From: Prosopocoilus inquinatus
Taxonomy: Eukaryota; Arthropoda; Insecta; Coleoptera; Lucanidae
Assembly (NCBI GenBank): GCA_036172665.1
Contig: CM069872.1
Span: forward strand, 39,790,101-39,854,100
Length of the DNA stretch: 64,000 nt
Direction: 5' to 3'
In this document: piece after piece, positions 11,887 to 22,814 of the stretch
Numbering within the stretch: position 1 is the stretch's first letter
Layout of the letters: each line of letters begins with the position of its first letter
Translations under genes and position numbers: made by a program
The notes under the pieces: generated by a model
What the model saw: only the letters and a program-made list of their open reading frames with translations
The model's database searches: none
What the model was told of the DNA's origin: nothing

Positions 11887-13229
11887 CAGTGCCTTCAATT
11901 GAATTCCTCATTAAAGTAAGCTGTGATTTTTTTATGAAGTTGGCGACACAATTCTAGAGAAAACAGTTGTCATTAACTGTCAGTACTGATCATAACATCA
12001 AATAAAAACACAACATTAAAGTTTAAAGTAGATGCTCAAAGTACTCTCCTTCAGCTTGAATACATTAGCGTACTCTGCGTTTCATGTTTTCAAACCCGTT
12101 TGCTAAATGTTCGGGGGGTTATGTTAGCACACACATCTGTAATGCCCGCACGAAGCTCTTCGATTGTGTGACGCGTAGTTCTAAAAACTCTGTTTTTCAT
12201 GTGCGGATAAATGAAATAATCCGTAATTGTGAGATCCGGAGACCTTGCAGGAAAATTCACAATCCGATTATCGAAAAACTGCTGCAGGAAAGTTATTGTT
12301 TGATGAGCTGTGTGGGCAGTAGCATTGTCTTGTTGAAAAAACCCTTCTGTAAGTTCATCATCATGTAGTTGATTAATGAAAGGTTCTAATAACTCATTTC
12401 GGTATCTTTCAGCAGTTAATTACTGAGTCGTTAAAAAATATTGGTCCGATGATATGCCTTCTTGACACTGCTAGCCAAATACCAATTTTTAATGGATGTA
12501 ATGGAGTTTCCACAAATTCATGGGGATTTTCTGCTGACCGTATTCTCATATTCTGTTTATTTAAATACCCTGAGAGATGAAACCAGGCCTCATCGGAAAA
12601 GAAGCACTTGTCAAGAATGTCGTCGTTGTTTAAGTTATCAAGAAACCACTGACAATATTCTGTTCTTCTGTGAAAATCTACTGGCCTGAGTTCGTGGACT
12701 GCTTGAATCTTATATGGATAAAGCTTTAAGTTTTTTTTAAGAATAGTGTGAGATGTTCCCACTGATAGCTGAACTTCTCGTGAAATGTTGGCAATAGATT
12801 TCTTGGGAAAGTGTTCCATTCGATCCCGAACATCTTCAATGCAGGCTGCAGTCCTTTTCTTAGCTGCTCCGCTCCCTGTTTTGCGACCAGGCGATCCTGT
12901 TTCACGAAATTTAAGAACACAAGCATGGATATGTTTAACTAGCTGTTCATAAGTAATAGCAAAATTAGGAAACTGCTGTTGAAACTTCTGTACACACTGA
13001 TTAATTGAATAAACTAACTGTCCATTTTCTATTCTATCGGTTTGAAAATAACTTTCAACAATAAATATTTTCTGCTGTAATTCTAACATTTTGAATTAAT
13101 TGAAAATATAAAGTGTCACTTTGACATTTGTTTAATTAAATAATTGAACAGCTATCAGTGCTGCAAATTTTAGGAGAAAAAAACAGTGAAATCTTAGCAC
13201 TTTAATGAGGAATTCAATTGAAGGCACGG
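11887..13229 (-). mobile_element. Tc1/mariner-superfamily transposon (CAGTGCC ends)
   Basis: Terminal inverted repeats of about 32 bp: CAGTGCCTTCAATTGAATTC at the left and, from the right end inward, CCGTGCCTTCAATTGAATTC. The target TA is at 11885-11886 and 13230-13231. The element is 1343 bp and holds one transposase pseudogene on the minus strand. It starts at the very TA that ends the neighbouring mariner. Confidence 0.9.
12023..13089 (-). pseudogene. Tc1/mariner-superfamily transposase (DUF4817-type N-terminus, DDxD)
   Basis: The intact first part (226 codons, 13089-12409) has an N-terminal helix-turn-helix region (QKIFIVESYF...INQCVQKFQQQFP...FRETGSPGRKTGSG), a second helix-turn-helix (KKSIANISREVQLSVGTSHTIL) and the first catalytic aspartate in FFSDEAWFHLSGY. 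A frameshift near 12410 interrupts it. The next frame has the second aspartate in FFQQDNATAHTA, the third in SPDLTITDYF, and the terminal CIQAEGEYFEHLL then stop at 12023. There is also an in-frame stop before CIQ. Apart from these lesions nearly the whole of about 355 codons is present, so the copy is fairly young. Recognition of DDxD is by motif. Confidence 0.9.
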
Positions 13230-13770
13230 TATTTTGAATTTAGTTTTAATAATTCACAATCAGTTGAATGAATAACGCAGCACTATTGAGACCTGACTTC
13301 TTTTCGAAAATAAAATGCAAAAAGGGCAAATCAATTATCAGAAATAATTTTAGATATTTTCGCGGGTGCTGTTTACTTGTGGACATTTTAATGAGACAAT
13401 AATCGAGAAACCTGGGACATTTCTGTTGATTTATTTATTACTAATATGTATCTATGTTTTTTTTTATATTCTTTTAACTGACTGTTTAAACTTGCACAAA
13501 TACATACCTACGCGTTATTTAGGTTCACGTTTGTATTGAAAAATAAATACAATAATTAGTAATAGTCAAATAAAATTGTGTGCCCGATTTAGAAAGTCGC
13601 AATTGTTGGTATTTTTCTGATTCCGAAGAAACTGTTGGAGACATTTCAAGTTTTTTAATACATTATTAATTATCATGAAATTTGGCAACTTTGCCTCCGT
13701 TTAACCAGGTCTCCATCTCTTATAATAAGCGAGATCCCCATGCTGGTCATCGAATTTCAATCACCCTGTA
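13230..13770. repeat. Two dispersed-repeat fragments
   Basis: 13290-13440 belongs to a repeat also at 15900-16075 and, inverted, at 20735-20900 (shared words: AATAATTTTAGATATTTTCG and AATCGAGAAACCT). 13620-13768 is the right end of the CAGGGTG-ended transposon family seen complete at 21184-22427: both share CATTATTAATTA, GGCAACTTTGCC and CACCCTGTA. Its left end is missing here. Confidence 0.6.
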
Positions 13771-13784
13771 TAGAGCACGTCATA

Positions 13785-13870
13785 AATTCAATTCAATTCA
13801 ATTCATTTATTGCCGTGTGTTTCACAAGAAACTTTGATATTGTCAAGAAAATTACACTTATAAAATGTAC
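13785..13870 (-). repeat. 3' end of a non-LTR element with ATTGA tail
   Basis: On the minus strand the sequence GGCAATAAATGAATTGAATT runs into three to four ATTGA repeats. Simple-repeat 3' tails next to AATAAA are common in CR1/Jockey-like non-LTR elements. No coding part is attached. Confidence 0.4.
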
Positions 13871-13871
13871 A

Positions 13872-14178
13872 CTGATAAAAATCTGGAGTTAATTCTAACA
13901 CTTTTTGGACGCCAGGGAACGCTTTTTTGGTGTTCCCTTGCGTCCATCCGTTTGTGGAGTTAAAAAAGACGGAGTTACGATGTTCACCATGTAAAAGTTG
14001 GAGTAGAGATTATCCTTGCTGGAGTAAACACTCACTTTTAGACACAATTTAGTCGGAAAAAGACAACAATAACACCAAATTAGATAAGGATTAACAATTT
14101 TTCAGGCAAAACTTTATCCACATTTAACACCGATTAGGCAGATTACAATTAATCCCAAAAATTTTATGTGTGTACATG
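13872..14178 (-). repeat. Dispersed repeat, copy A
   Basis: About 300 bp that recurs inverted at 21362-21668 with roughly 80% similarity by eye. Shared words include ACTCCACAAACGGATGGACG, AAAAGTGAGTGTTTACT and TGGCGTCCAAAA. A local hairpin (GGACGCCAGGGAAC ... GTTCCCTTGCGTCC, about 13907-13948) sits inside. The family is unidentified. Confidence 0.65.
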
Positions 14179-14463
14179 TAGTTGTCAAAATAATTTATTT
14201 AATTGTCATTCATGTACAGGATGTCACTGAATAACTGGGCATTGTATCCTAATCTTCAAATTAATAATAAAATTCATATAAATATTATCTGGAAATGATT
14301 CTTTAAAAACCTATTAAATTTAAAAAAGAACGAAGTGTGAAAATGTTTTTTAATACTTTTTATTAGCAGTAGTGACATTATTTTCAGTCAATTTCTAATT
14401 GAAGACACGAGTGCATGAAGGTGTTATGTCGCATTTGTAAAATCAGTACTTTTTAGTATTTTT

Positions 14464-15818
14464 TTGAACAACTTTGGCGTAAATGTGGGAAAAAATGAAA
14501 AATTACTGTTTTTTAATAACTCTTTGCTACCTTTATTTGATTTGCATGCTCCCTTCCGGACTATAATTCCCAGAAAACTCAATGCTCCTTGGTTCACGGA
14601 TACACTCCGCGAAATGACCAAATTACGTGATGAAGCCCTAAAACGATTTAAACGAGCGGGCAATCCAAGCCATAAGGAGTATTACAAATCACTTAGAAAC
14701 TTTACAACGTTTGTAAGTATATTTAAAATAGCAATTTAATAATCATAATCCTAAATATCTCTGGAGGTCTCTCAATAAATTAATTCTGAATAAAAGTAAT
14801 GATCCTTTACCCGAATGTTTCGATAATCCTAATGACTTAAATAACTATTTTATTAACTGGGTTCCATCGTCTAACGTTTCTAAAGTTAACGTCATTTTTT
14901 CCTACCTTAGTAAACGTCATTCAAATTTTGTTAACGAATTTAATTTTCACATCGTTTCTCCATCTGTGGTCGAAAAGATAATAAGTAATGTATCAACCAA
15001 TGCTGTAGGTTCCAACGGACTTAGCGTTAAACTTATTTCTGTCTGCTGCCCCTTCATTGTACCTTATGTGACCCATATTGTTAATTTCTGCCTAGAACAC
15101 AATGTCTTTCCTTCGTGTTGGAAGGAGGCGATAGTCATTCCGATTCCCAAAATAATTAAGTCTACCGAGTACAAACACTTACGCCCCATCAGTATTTTGC
15201 CTGCTCTGTCCAAAGTTTTGGAACGAATTGTGAGTGAACAGATAAGATCATTTTTGAGTCATTACAATATTTTGCCTGCTCATAAGTATGGCTTTAGACC
15301 TGGTCACAGTTGTTGCTCTGCACTTCTAGGTGTCACCGATGATGTTATTAACTCAATGGACAAGAAATTTTCTTGTTTAATGGTGTCCATTGATTACTCC
15401 AAAGCCTTCGACTCTTTAGACCGTGATATTTTGTTGTCGATCCTGTATCACGTAGGTATGAGCAGTGATGTCATTAACTTTTTTTCTAATTACCTCCAAG
15501 ATAGGAAACAGGCAGTAAAAATCAGAGATCAAGTCTCAGAATTTATTTCTATTAAGTGTGGCGTTCCGCAAGGTAGTATTTGCGGTCCCTTATTGTACAT
15601 TTTATATACGTCTTGCTTTAATACAATTACTCCTTATTCTAAGTTGTATTCTTACGCGGATGACACCCGGATCCTCTTCGTTTCCGGATAACACCAATGT
15701 AGATATAATTAATTGTGTTAATCGTGAATTAGAGCGTATTCGATTATTATTTGAAAATCATAATCTTAACACAAATCCTTCAAAGTCTTCTGTATTAGTA
15801 TTCGGTTCGCTTTTTTAG
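14464..15818 (+). pseudogene. Non-LTR retrotransposon ORF2 (reverse transcriptase), CR1/Jockey-like relic
   Basis: Three disrupted frames give one ORF2. 14464-14739 is the endonuclease-RT linker (NAPWFTDTLREMTKLRDEAL). 14966-15691 is the reverse transcriptase palm: LRPISILPALSKVLERIV, YGFRPGHSCCSALLGVTDD, motif A VSIDYSKAFDSLD (about 15385-15422), GVPQGSICGPLLY and the catalytic YADD (about 15652). A frameshift near 15690 leads to the thumb start (CVNRELERIRLLFENHNLNT) at 15695-15818. The endonuclease and the 3' part are missing. Motif A and YADD are intact, so decay is moderate. The clade is assigned from motif style only. Confidence 0.85.
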
Positions 15819-15829
15819 TTAAACGAAAT

Positions 15830-16075
15830 AAGTGAACAATTACTTATTTCATCATATTTCATAATATGCAGAAAAGTAGAAAAAAAAGAAGACATGGTTG
15901 AATAATAGTACTTGTCTTCTTTTATGAAACATAAAATGCAAAAACGTAAGTCAACTACAAATAATTTTAAATATTTTTGCGGTTGTTGTTTAAACTGATG
16001 TTGGATTTTCAATGAGACGTTAATCGAGAAACCTCAGACAAGTCGTTTGATTTGATTTATTCATTATTCATCAAA
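15830..16075 (+). repeat. Dispersed repeat (copy 2 of 3)
   Basis: Contains ATGCAAAAACGTAAGTCAAC, then AATGAGACGTTAATCGAGAAACC; related copies are at 13290-13440 and, inverted, 20735-20900. Near its left side lies a short inverted repeat AGAAGACATGGTTG...ACTTGTCTTCTTTTATG. It directly follows the reverse transcriptase relic. The family is unidentified. Confidence 0.5.
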
Positions 16076-16539
16076 CAAAGTGTCTGTAGATGATATTTTT
16101 TTAACAGCCAATCAAATCAGTACAGTTGAAACTAAAATTCTCTGAAATATACACTTGTTTATGTAATTTGCTTAATTTCAAGCAATTTAGCCCATTTAAA
16201 ACTCGCGACGTTTACATCAATCAAAATTTTGACGAATCCAATTAAAAATGATGATGTCACGATTAGATTTTTAATAGAACAATTAAAAAAAAATATTTCG
16301 GAAATAGTTAGCAGACTTAAACATTCCATTTACGAAATTCCAAAAAAATTAGCAAAAACGTGAGCTTTGAAATAAGACGGAACGTTCTGCGAGCGTTGCA
16401 ATCATTCCACACAGTCAGTGTTATTATTTCAAAACCATTACCTACAGGACCTAGTTAAGCAAGCAAATTTTGTGTATGTTCGCAAGTAAACCGTTATAAG
16501 TAATTTGAAGAGAACCTCGAAAGTTAATCGGTAAAATGA

Positions 16540-17990
16540 TTCGCTTCAAGAGACCGTCGCCGTCGGCGTCCTACATCAAATGATGGACGTCGCCCACGTC
16601 GATGTCGTCGTCGCCCCTGGATTTACCCCATCTACCCCATCGCTATGAGAAGGATTACATCGTCGCTGTAGATTCTGCTGCCGCCTCGCCGCTAGGAAAG
16701 ATCAAGACAACTCAGCAACTCCGAGGAATTACTACAAACTCTAATCGTCCAGCTCGGTAAATTGAACGCCCCGAGAAGCCGACTTCAACGAATCCACCGC
16801 GGAAACACTTCACGGCTACAACGCTGAAGCGCATCTACTTCATACGTCCAACCACTCTCCACTTCATACGTCCAACCACTACCTCGTTGGAGGACTTCCC
16901 TCTCTGCAACAAGAACAAAAGGAACCTTGGATTGGCAAAACTCCGACCCCAAGAGATTAAATTAAATCAACTATTGTCGCCCTAGAACTCAATATCTACC
17001 CCATTGCTACGAGAAGGACGACATTGTCGCCATAGATTCTGCTACCTCCTCGCCGCTAGAAGAGGTCATGACATCTCGGCAACCCCTAATCATTTAGCCC
17101 GGTTAACTGAACACTCGAGAAGTCGCCCTCAACAAATCCACAGCGGAAACATCTCAAGGTTACCGAGTTCCTGCAGCAACACCGAAGCGACGCATTGGAG
17201 GACCAGCCTGTCTCCAACGAGCACAAAAGGAACCCCGGACTGGCAAAACCCCGACCCCCATAGATTAAATTAAATTATTATTGTCAAATAAACAGGTATA
17301 TTTTTGTATCCGATTGTTTAAAGCTCTACTCACGCCCCTACACCCCTGGAAGTCTGACATGGCGAAGGCGTAGAAGTCTTTTCGCGACAACATTAAATTG
17401 GCAGAGGACCAGAGATAAAGGAATTGTTTGTTCTCATCTTTTACATTGAATAAATGTGCCTGATTTCGTCGCCCCAGGACTCAACATTTACCCCATCGCT
17501 ACGACAAGGACCACATCGTCGCCGTAGTGTTTGCTGCCGCTTCGCTGCTACAGGAGATCAAGATATTTCAACAAACTCGAGGAATCGCTGCAACCCCTAA
17601 TTGTCTAGCCTGAGAAGCCGCCTTCAACAAATCTACAGGGGAAACACCTCAGGGCGCTCGAGTTCCTGCAACCCGAATCGCATCTATTTTAAACGTCCAC
17701 CCGCTCCGTCGTGATACATTGGCGGGCTATTTTGTCTGCAACGAAGAAAAAAGGAACCCCAGACTGGCAAAACACTGACTCAAGGACAATAAATTAAATC
17801 AATTATTATCAAATAAACAGGTATATTTTTGTATTCGATTATTTAAAGCTCTGCCTATGCCCCTGCACCTCCGAAAGTTTCTCCGTGATGTAGTGAAGGC
17901 GCGACATTATTAAACTGACAGAGGAACAAAGATAAAGAAATTGCGTGTCTTCATCTTTTACATTGGATAACTGTGCCTAATTTCATATTT
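16540..17990 (+). repeat. LTR-like direct repeats, three degenerate units
   Basis: Three units begin near 16560, 16975 and 17460 with ...TACCCCATCGCTACGA.AAGGA and continue through GATTCTGCTGCCGCCTCGCC and GGAACCCC.GACTGGCAAAAC. The second and third units also carry AATAAACAGGTATATTTTTG, then TTTAAAGCTCT..C, then TTAAATTGGCAGAGGACCAG or TTAAACTGACAGAGGAACAA. The GC-rich body, AATAAA before a short tail and a tRNA-primer-like TGGCAGAGG suggest LTR sequence in tandem, but no gag-pol is present. It could equally be a complex satellite. Confidence 0.5.
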
Positions 17991-19539
17991 GCTTTGATTT
18001 ATTTTCTGTGAGTGAGAATAGAAAAACGCGTCCAGTAGGAAGGGGTAAAAAGAAAAACTTTTCTTTAGGTTTTTCCTCATTTATCTCAACTGATTGTTTT
18101 CAACATCAACAAAACTGTCTAAAAAATACACCAAATAAAACGACATGAAATTAAACTATAGTCTAATAGATAATTACCCCGCTCATAAACAATTCAGAGC
18201 GTTTATATTCAAGTTGAATTAGTCTAATCGACATGATTAAGGAGTCCAATCCGACTACTTTTTAGGATTGGATTTTCTCTATTAAGCCGATCTATTTATT
18301 TAAAATAAATGCACTTGTATTTATATCAACATTTATATTAATTCAACTAAAGTGTTTTAATCAGCTTACTTGCCTCGTTACGTAGTCTTAATATTCTCTT
18401 CATTAATGAATTTTGACGCATTGCTCACTCTAACGAGTTAAACAAGTATGCTCGACGCAGCAAACATTATTTTTCAATTCGTATCGACTTGCAAACGATT
18501 TAATTCGACAGAAAAATCAACCTCACCGGCCCAATTCAATAAACTACTTATCGAAGTTTGGAGAAAGTACATCAGATCTAAAATTCCACACCTAAAGAAT
18601 TTAATTTTTTTTTTTGAGGAATGTCTTTGTGTGATCGTATTCTTTGTGCTTTTAAATAGAGACATCAACGACAAATTAAGCGGCGAACAAAAATATGGCG
18701 TGACAAACGAGCTTTATGGGACATTAAAAGGCACGAACGCGACAAAAACGGGCAGCAACAACAAACGTGTAAAAATTTATTTGCGACCGACGAAAGATTC
18801 ACGAAATAATTTACGTGGACCTCTCCGGTTTCCATTTCTACGAAAAAGTTGCTCCGCATAAATTATCTCGCTTAATTATTTATTCGGATTTTCTTATCTC
18901 ACTTCGTTTTAATTAAGTCTAAAAATAGCCGCTTCTATTTTATTTTAGTTTTGCATTCCGTATTTGATTTGCCTAACGTTGGGTAGTGAGATTTTGGAAC
19001 GTGTAATTGCAATGCTTTTGAGGAATTTGGGTCGTACGAAAGAAAGAAAAACAACGGAATTCCTGAGATTTAACGCAAGCTCTTAAATTCTAATACAACT
19101 GACTCTTTGAATTTTTAATTAAGCTTGCTTTTTACATTTACATTACATACTTACTAATTGGAGACCTTGATGAAAAAGGTCACGTAGATCAAGACCAAGC
19201 CGTTTGACCTAGTGAATGTAACTGAATCTTGTAATGTGGAAAATTGTTTTGTTATGTGAAGACAATAATAAAGATGAAGCAAAGCGTTTCTAAATTAATG
19301 TGCCGACCAAATTAAAAATTCATTATGCATGTGTCGGGCGTCTACCTTGATTTATTTATTATCGTTAAAATTAGTAACGGTTGTTCGGTTATAATAAATA
19401 AATAAAGTCTGGGAAGTAATTAGAAAAGAATGGTGTAGAACTCGATTCTGATGATAAATCAATGGAAATGGTCAAATAATCTATAAATATTTCGGAGCGG
19501 GCAAAAGTAGACGAGCAACATTCTTGAAAACTCAAACAA
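17991..19539. other. No gene recognised
   Basis: AT-rich. The 137-codon frame at 18448-18861 overlaps minus-strand frames and shows no domain. A small hairpin TCCAATCC...GGATTGGA lies at about 18246-18276. Confidence 0.35.
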
Positions 19540-20045
19540 GAGAAAAATTTGGGCAGTGGTTTGAAGCAGTGCGGAGGAGTGAGGGGAATTTACTCCACTG
19601 ACCTGCAGAGAGGATGGCTGGGGGCTCCGAAATCTGGCGGCGCGGCGGCACGCTTGCGAATTGGCGGCGGCGCGGCGGTTGGCTCCCTCTCGTATGAATC
19701 GCCGTGCTTGGGGCCGCAGGTGCGAGGAGATATTTCGCATTATTTACCTACTTCTTGTGTGTGTAAAATAGCTCGACATCCATTCGGGGTGATGCGCAAG
19801 ATGGGATAACTGTAAAGGCCCGTGTCTGGGTCAGGAGGCGGTCGTAGCTCGTCTGCTGGTGGGGCCGGTGAAAAATACGCTTCTGCATGGTGTGTGGTTA
19901 TAGTGGTAGACTATGAGACAGGTGGATTCCATTCTTTATCGAAACATCGTGTGAGCTGGTGTTATGTGTGCGCCCCCTTTAAAGTGAACACGATACTGTT
20001 TAGGAACTGGATTACCAAACAGACCAACGTGTTTTGGTAAGTATA
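19540..20045 (+). promoter_or_regulatory. CpG-rich island with strong 5' splice site; possible first exon
   Basis: 19610-19730 is the most GC- and CpG-rich spot in the window (GGCGGCGCGGCGGCACG). About 300 bp downstream, at 20037, TTTTG/GTAAGTATAC is a near-consensus donor. Open frames exist on both strands. A promoter plus non-coding first exon of a gene reaching beyond what I can see would fit, but no acceptor or downstream coding exon was recognised. Confidence 0.3.
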
Positions 20046-20149
20046 CTTGTATAATCCAAAAAACTTCAATATTTTTAATTTTTTTTCCAATAACATTATT
20101 TAGGCTTTAACTAGAACCTAATTAATCTGTTACATGACTTAAAGTCAGC

Positions 20150-20280
20150 TCTAAGGGAGGCTTCAAAATTAAACTCACAGTCTAATGTGTAAACAAACGT
20201 CTTTTTACGTTTGTCTTTACATTTGAATGTGCCTTTTTTATAATTTTGAAGCCTTCTTCAGTTCGATTATGAAATTGGTC
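20150..20280. mobile_element. MITE-like hairpin
   Basis: GGCTTCAAAATTAAA near 20160 pairs with ATAATTTTGAAGCC near 20240, and the inner AAACAAACGTCTTTTTACGT / ACGTTTGTCTTT forms another hairpin. The right flank (TTCGATTATGAAATTGGTCC) resembles the terminus of the MITE at 27921-28050. Confidence 0.45.
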
Positions 20281-20734
20281 CTTGCCCTCTACTACCATTT
20301 ACTTTGATAAACAGGAGACTTACCTTCATTTGAGATTTGAGATTCATTCTTTGCCATTTCGTTTTGGTGTCAGCAAGCTAATCTCGATTGCCTGAACTTT
20401 ACTGCCAAAGAAAATGTAAACAGCTGTTGTGATTTAATGGTTAGCACATAATTCTCAATTCCATCTCCGCGATGACATTTAATCCTTGCGATTACCAAAA
20501 ATCGATTTGGAGATTTCAATAAGACGTCAAGCCACGAACCTCAGGTATGCCTCAACTTAAAATTAATTAGCAAATAAGACCCTTATATATTTATAATAAA
20601 ATTTGAGAAAAACTGACAGAGAAGTGTGGAATTAACCAATAAACATTTGCTCGGGTAATCTATGTCTTTCATTTTGCAACAATTTTTTTGAAATTTTTTA
20701 CCAAAATTATCATCGTGTCATGTGACTTGAATCA

Positions 20735-20900
20735 AACCAACAGAAATGTCCGAGATTTGTCGTTTAACCTCTCATTGAAATCTCCACGTCAGTTTTGTAA
20801 AAAAAAACAACAAAAGCGAAAATATTTAAAATCATTTGTGGTTGGTTTACACATTTTTTAATTTTATTTTTCAAAACATGACAGGCACTATTCAAAGCGG
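20735..20900 (-). repeat. Dispersed repeat (copy 3 of 3, inverted)
   Basis: Complement of the units at 13290-13440 and 15900-16075: CAACAGAAATGTCCGAGATT, CTCATTGAAATC and AAAATATTTAAAATCATTTG. Confidence 0.5.
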
Positions 20901-21361
20901 TCTTTTTTTCTTCTGCTTTTCGCCATATTATTAAATATGTTGAAATGGTAATTGCTCATTTATTTAAAAATTAAGGTCGGGTCTTTCGGTTCTAAGATCC
21001 ACTGATGAAAATTTCTTTACGTTTGTTTTTAATATTTTTTTTAACCGACATTTTAAGCCAATAATTCACTTAAAATAAAAACCTAGAAGTTATTTGTTGT
21101 TTTCTCTTGACACAGTAAATTTGGACTGAACTCTGTTATGCACTCATCGATTCAAATGGTAATAATCAAAATGCACCAGTATACAGGGTGATTAAAACTT
21201 TACAGTCAGCGTGGGGATCCTGCTTATTATAAGAGATTGAGAATCGCTAATTAGAGTCAAGATTGCCAAATTTCACCCTGACTAATAATCTGTTAAGTAA
21301 TTTGAAATAACTCGAACAGTTTTTTCCCAATTGGAGACAAAATTTAAAGAAGAAACAAAGT

Positions 21362-21668
21362 TTAACAAAGGTACACACATAACAATTTTTGGGATCCTAA
21401 TTGTAATATGCCTAATCGTTTTTAGGTTAAGTATGGATAAAGTGGTTAATTCTTATCTAATTTGACATTGTTTTGTCTTTTCCCGATTAAATTGTATCTA
21501 AAAGTGAGTGTTTACTACAATAAGGATAAGCTCAACTCCTACTTTTAAAGGGTGAACATCCTAACTTCGCTTTTTTCTTAACTCCACAAACGGATGGACG
21601 CGAAGGAACACCGGAAAAATGTTACCTGGCGTCCAAAATCTGTTGACTCCAGATTTTTATCTGTTGTG
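21362..21668 (+). repeat. Dispersed repeat, copy B (inverse of 13872-14178)
   Basis: Reads ACACACATAACAATTTTTGG through CTCCACAAACGGATGGACG to GGCGTCCAAAATC, the inverse of copy A. It lies within the transposon at 21184-22427. Confidence 0.65.
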
Positions 21669-22004
21669 CGTTTTAGACAATAGAAATGTTTTCGAAAACA
21701 TGCTGTCCTCTGTTCCTGCACATGCTTTTCGATGGTGACGTTTCAAATATGCCATTTTGAATCAAATTGTCATACAACTTGGAAAACTGTTTAATACCCG
21801 GCTGTGTTCTTTCTGGAAAAGTTTCTAATGAGCATCTGTAATGGAATTTTGTGAAAAATCAAAAGAAATCGCAACGTATCAGGTTTCTCTTCATTTGAGT
21901 TCGATATTCTGAGTTTAATGACAGAGCAGTTAACAAATGTAAATATTTCCTTGACTACACAGCATAAAATTGAGCCCAAGCTTCTTAAGCCCAGTTTTTT
22001 CTAT

Positions 22005-22110
22005 ATTAAAGTTTAACTTTAAGTTTCGCTTTATTCCTATGGTAACACTTGAAAGGATTATTGTTCCCACAGAAATAAAACGGACCTTAAAGTTAGACCA
22101 TGACTGAAAA
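22005..22110. mobile_element. Small hairpin MITE
   Basis: TAACTTTAAGTTTCGCTTTA TTCCTATGGTAACA (left) mirrors TGTTCCCACAGAAATAAAAC GGACCTTAAAGTTA (right). A related arrangement (TTCCTATGGAAACA / TGTTAACACGGGAATAAAG) lies at about 27205-27260. Confidence 0.5.
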
Positions 22111-22591
22111 ACTGTCACTTAGTGTATCTACATGAATCTATTTTTATGTTTTTTTTTTCAAAATCTTTTAGTGGAAATCAAAGCAAGTGTTCAAAAAAGT
22201 TGCTGCAGGAATTCAGGAAAATTTTTATAGATTTTGAAAATAGTTTCAGCTCGATTTTCGAAAGTTGCGATATTCTCCAATTCCGAACAAGCTGTTCGAG
22301 ATATTTCAAATTTCTTAACACATTATTAATTAGCATGGAATTTGGCAACTTTGCCGCCATTTAACCGATTTTCTAAATCTTTTAATAAGCTGGATCTTCA
22401 CGCTGCCCTTGAATTTCGATCACCCTGTACAGAGCACATCATCGTTAGTTTATTTAATTGTTATAGGTATATTTGTTTGTATTTTATGAGTATTATTAAC
22501 GTAATAATTTCCGCATAAAGAAATATTTTTGTTTTCTGTAATAGGTTGACATAAAACGAATATTTTTTTTTTAGTTAATTAAAAAAAGAGC

Positions 22592-22803
22592 GATGAACAG
22601 ATAAAATAGCGACATCTTACTATCGCTTTTTGACCTGACATTGCAGTAGGAATTCGAATAAATTGGACAAGTCGTTTCTGTTTGCAGTGGGAATGTCGAG
22701 CTACGTCTCTGCTGAAGAAGCCTCAAGCAGGGCTCAAACAGCTGTACAGAGGTTGTTCGAAGTTTTCACTGCAATCAAAAACGATTTGCACAAAATTTTT
22801 TTG
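22592..22803 (+). mobile_element. Hammerhead-ribozyme element, copy 3
   Basis: Bounded by the 11-bp duplication AAAAAAAGAGC (22581-22591 and 22804-22814). It consists of an inverted end module starting GATGAACAGATAAAATAGCG joined at 22652 straight to AATTCGAATAAATTGGACAAG and the ribozyme module. Compared with copy 1 it lacks the palindrome and most of the linker. The first bases GATGAACAG are the complement of the CTGTTCATC seen between end module and linker in copies 1 and 4, confirming that those parts are contiguous in the parent unit. Confidence 0.8.
22696..22761 (+). ncRNA. Hammerhead ribozyme, copy 3 (core mutated)
   Basis: Helix I CTCTG/CAGAG, core CTGAAGA and helix II AGCCT-CAAGCA-GGGCT (one T-G wobble) are kept. 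The invariant G12 of GAAA is C (CAAA at 22735-22738), which should abolish cleavage. The triplet is GTA. The pairing changes in helices I and II are wobble-compatible, so decay appears recent. Confidence 0.75.
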
Positions 22804-22814
22804 AAAAAAAGAGC

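Larger units (their letters stand above)
21184..22427. mobile_element. CAGGGTG-ended Tc1/mariner-like element
   Basis: Ends CAGGGTGATTAAAACTTTACAG and, inward from the right, CAGGGTGATCGAAATTCAAG. The inverted similarity continues for about 130 bp (GGGATCC.GCTTATTA, GCCAAATTTCA, TTTGAAATA.CTCGAAC). TA lies outside both ends (21182-21183, 22428-22429). At 1244 bp it has full-element size, but no intact transposase frame remains. It contains the dispersed repeat at 21362-21668 and a hairpin at about 22005-22110. Confidence 0.7.

Noticed and set aside
18448..18861. 137-codon plus-strand frame
   Set aside because: Poly(T)-derived FFF segment, overlapping minus frames and no domain; probably chance.
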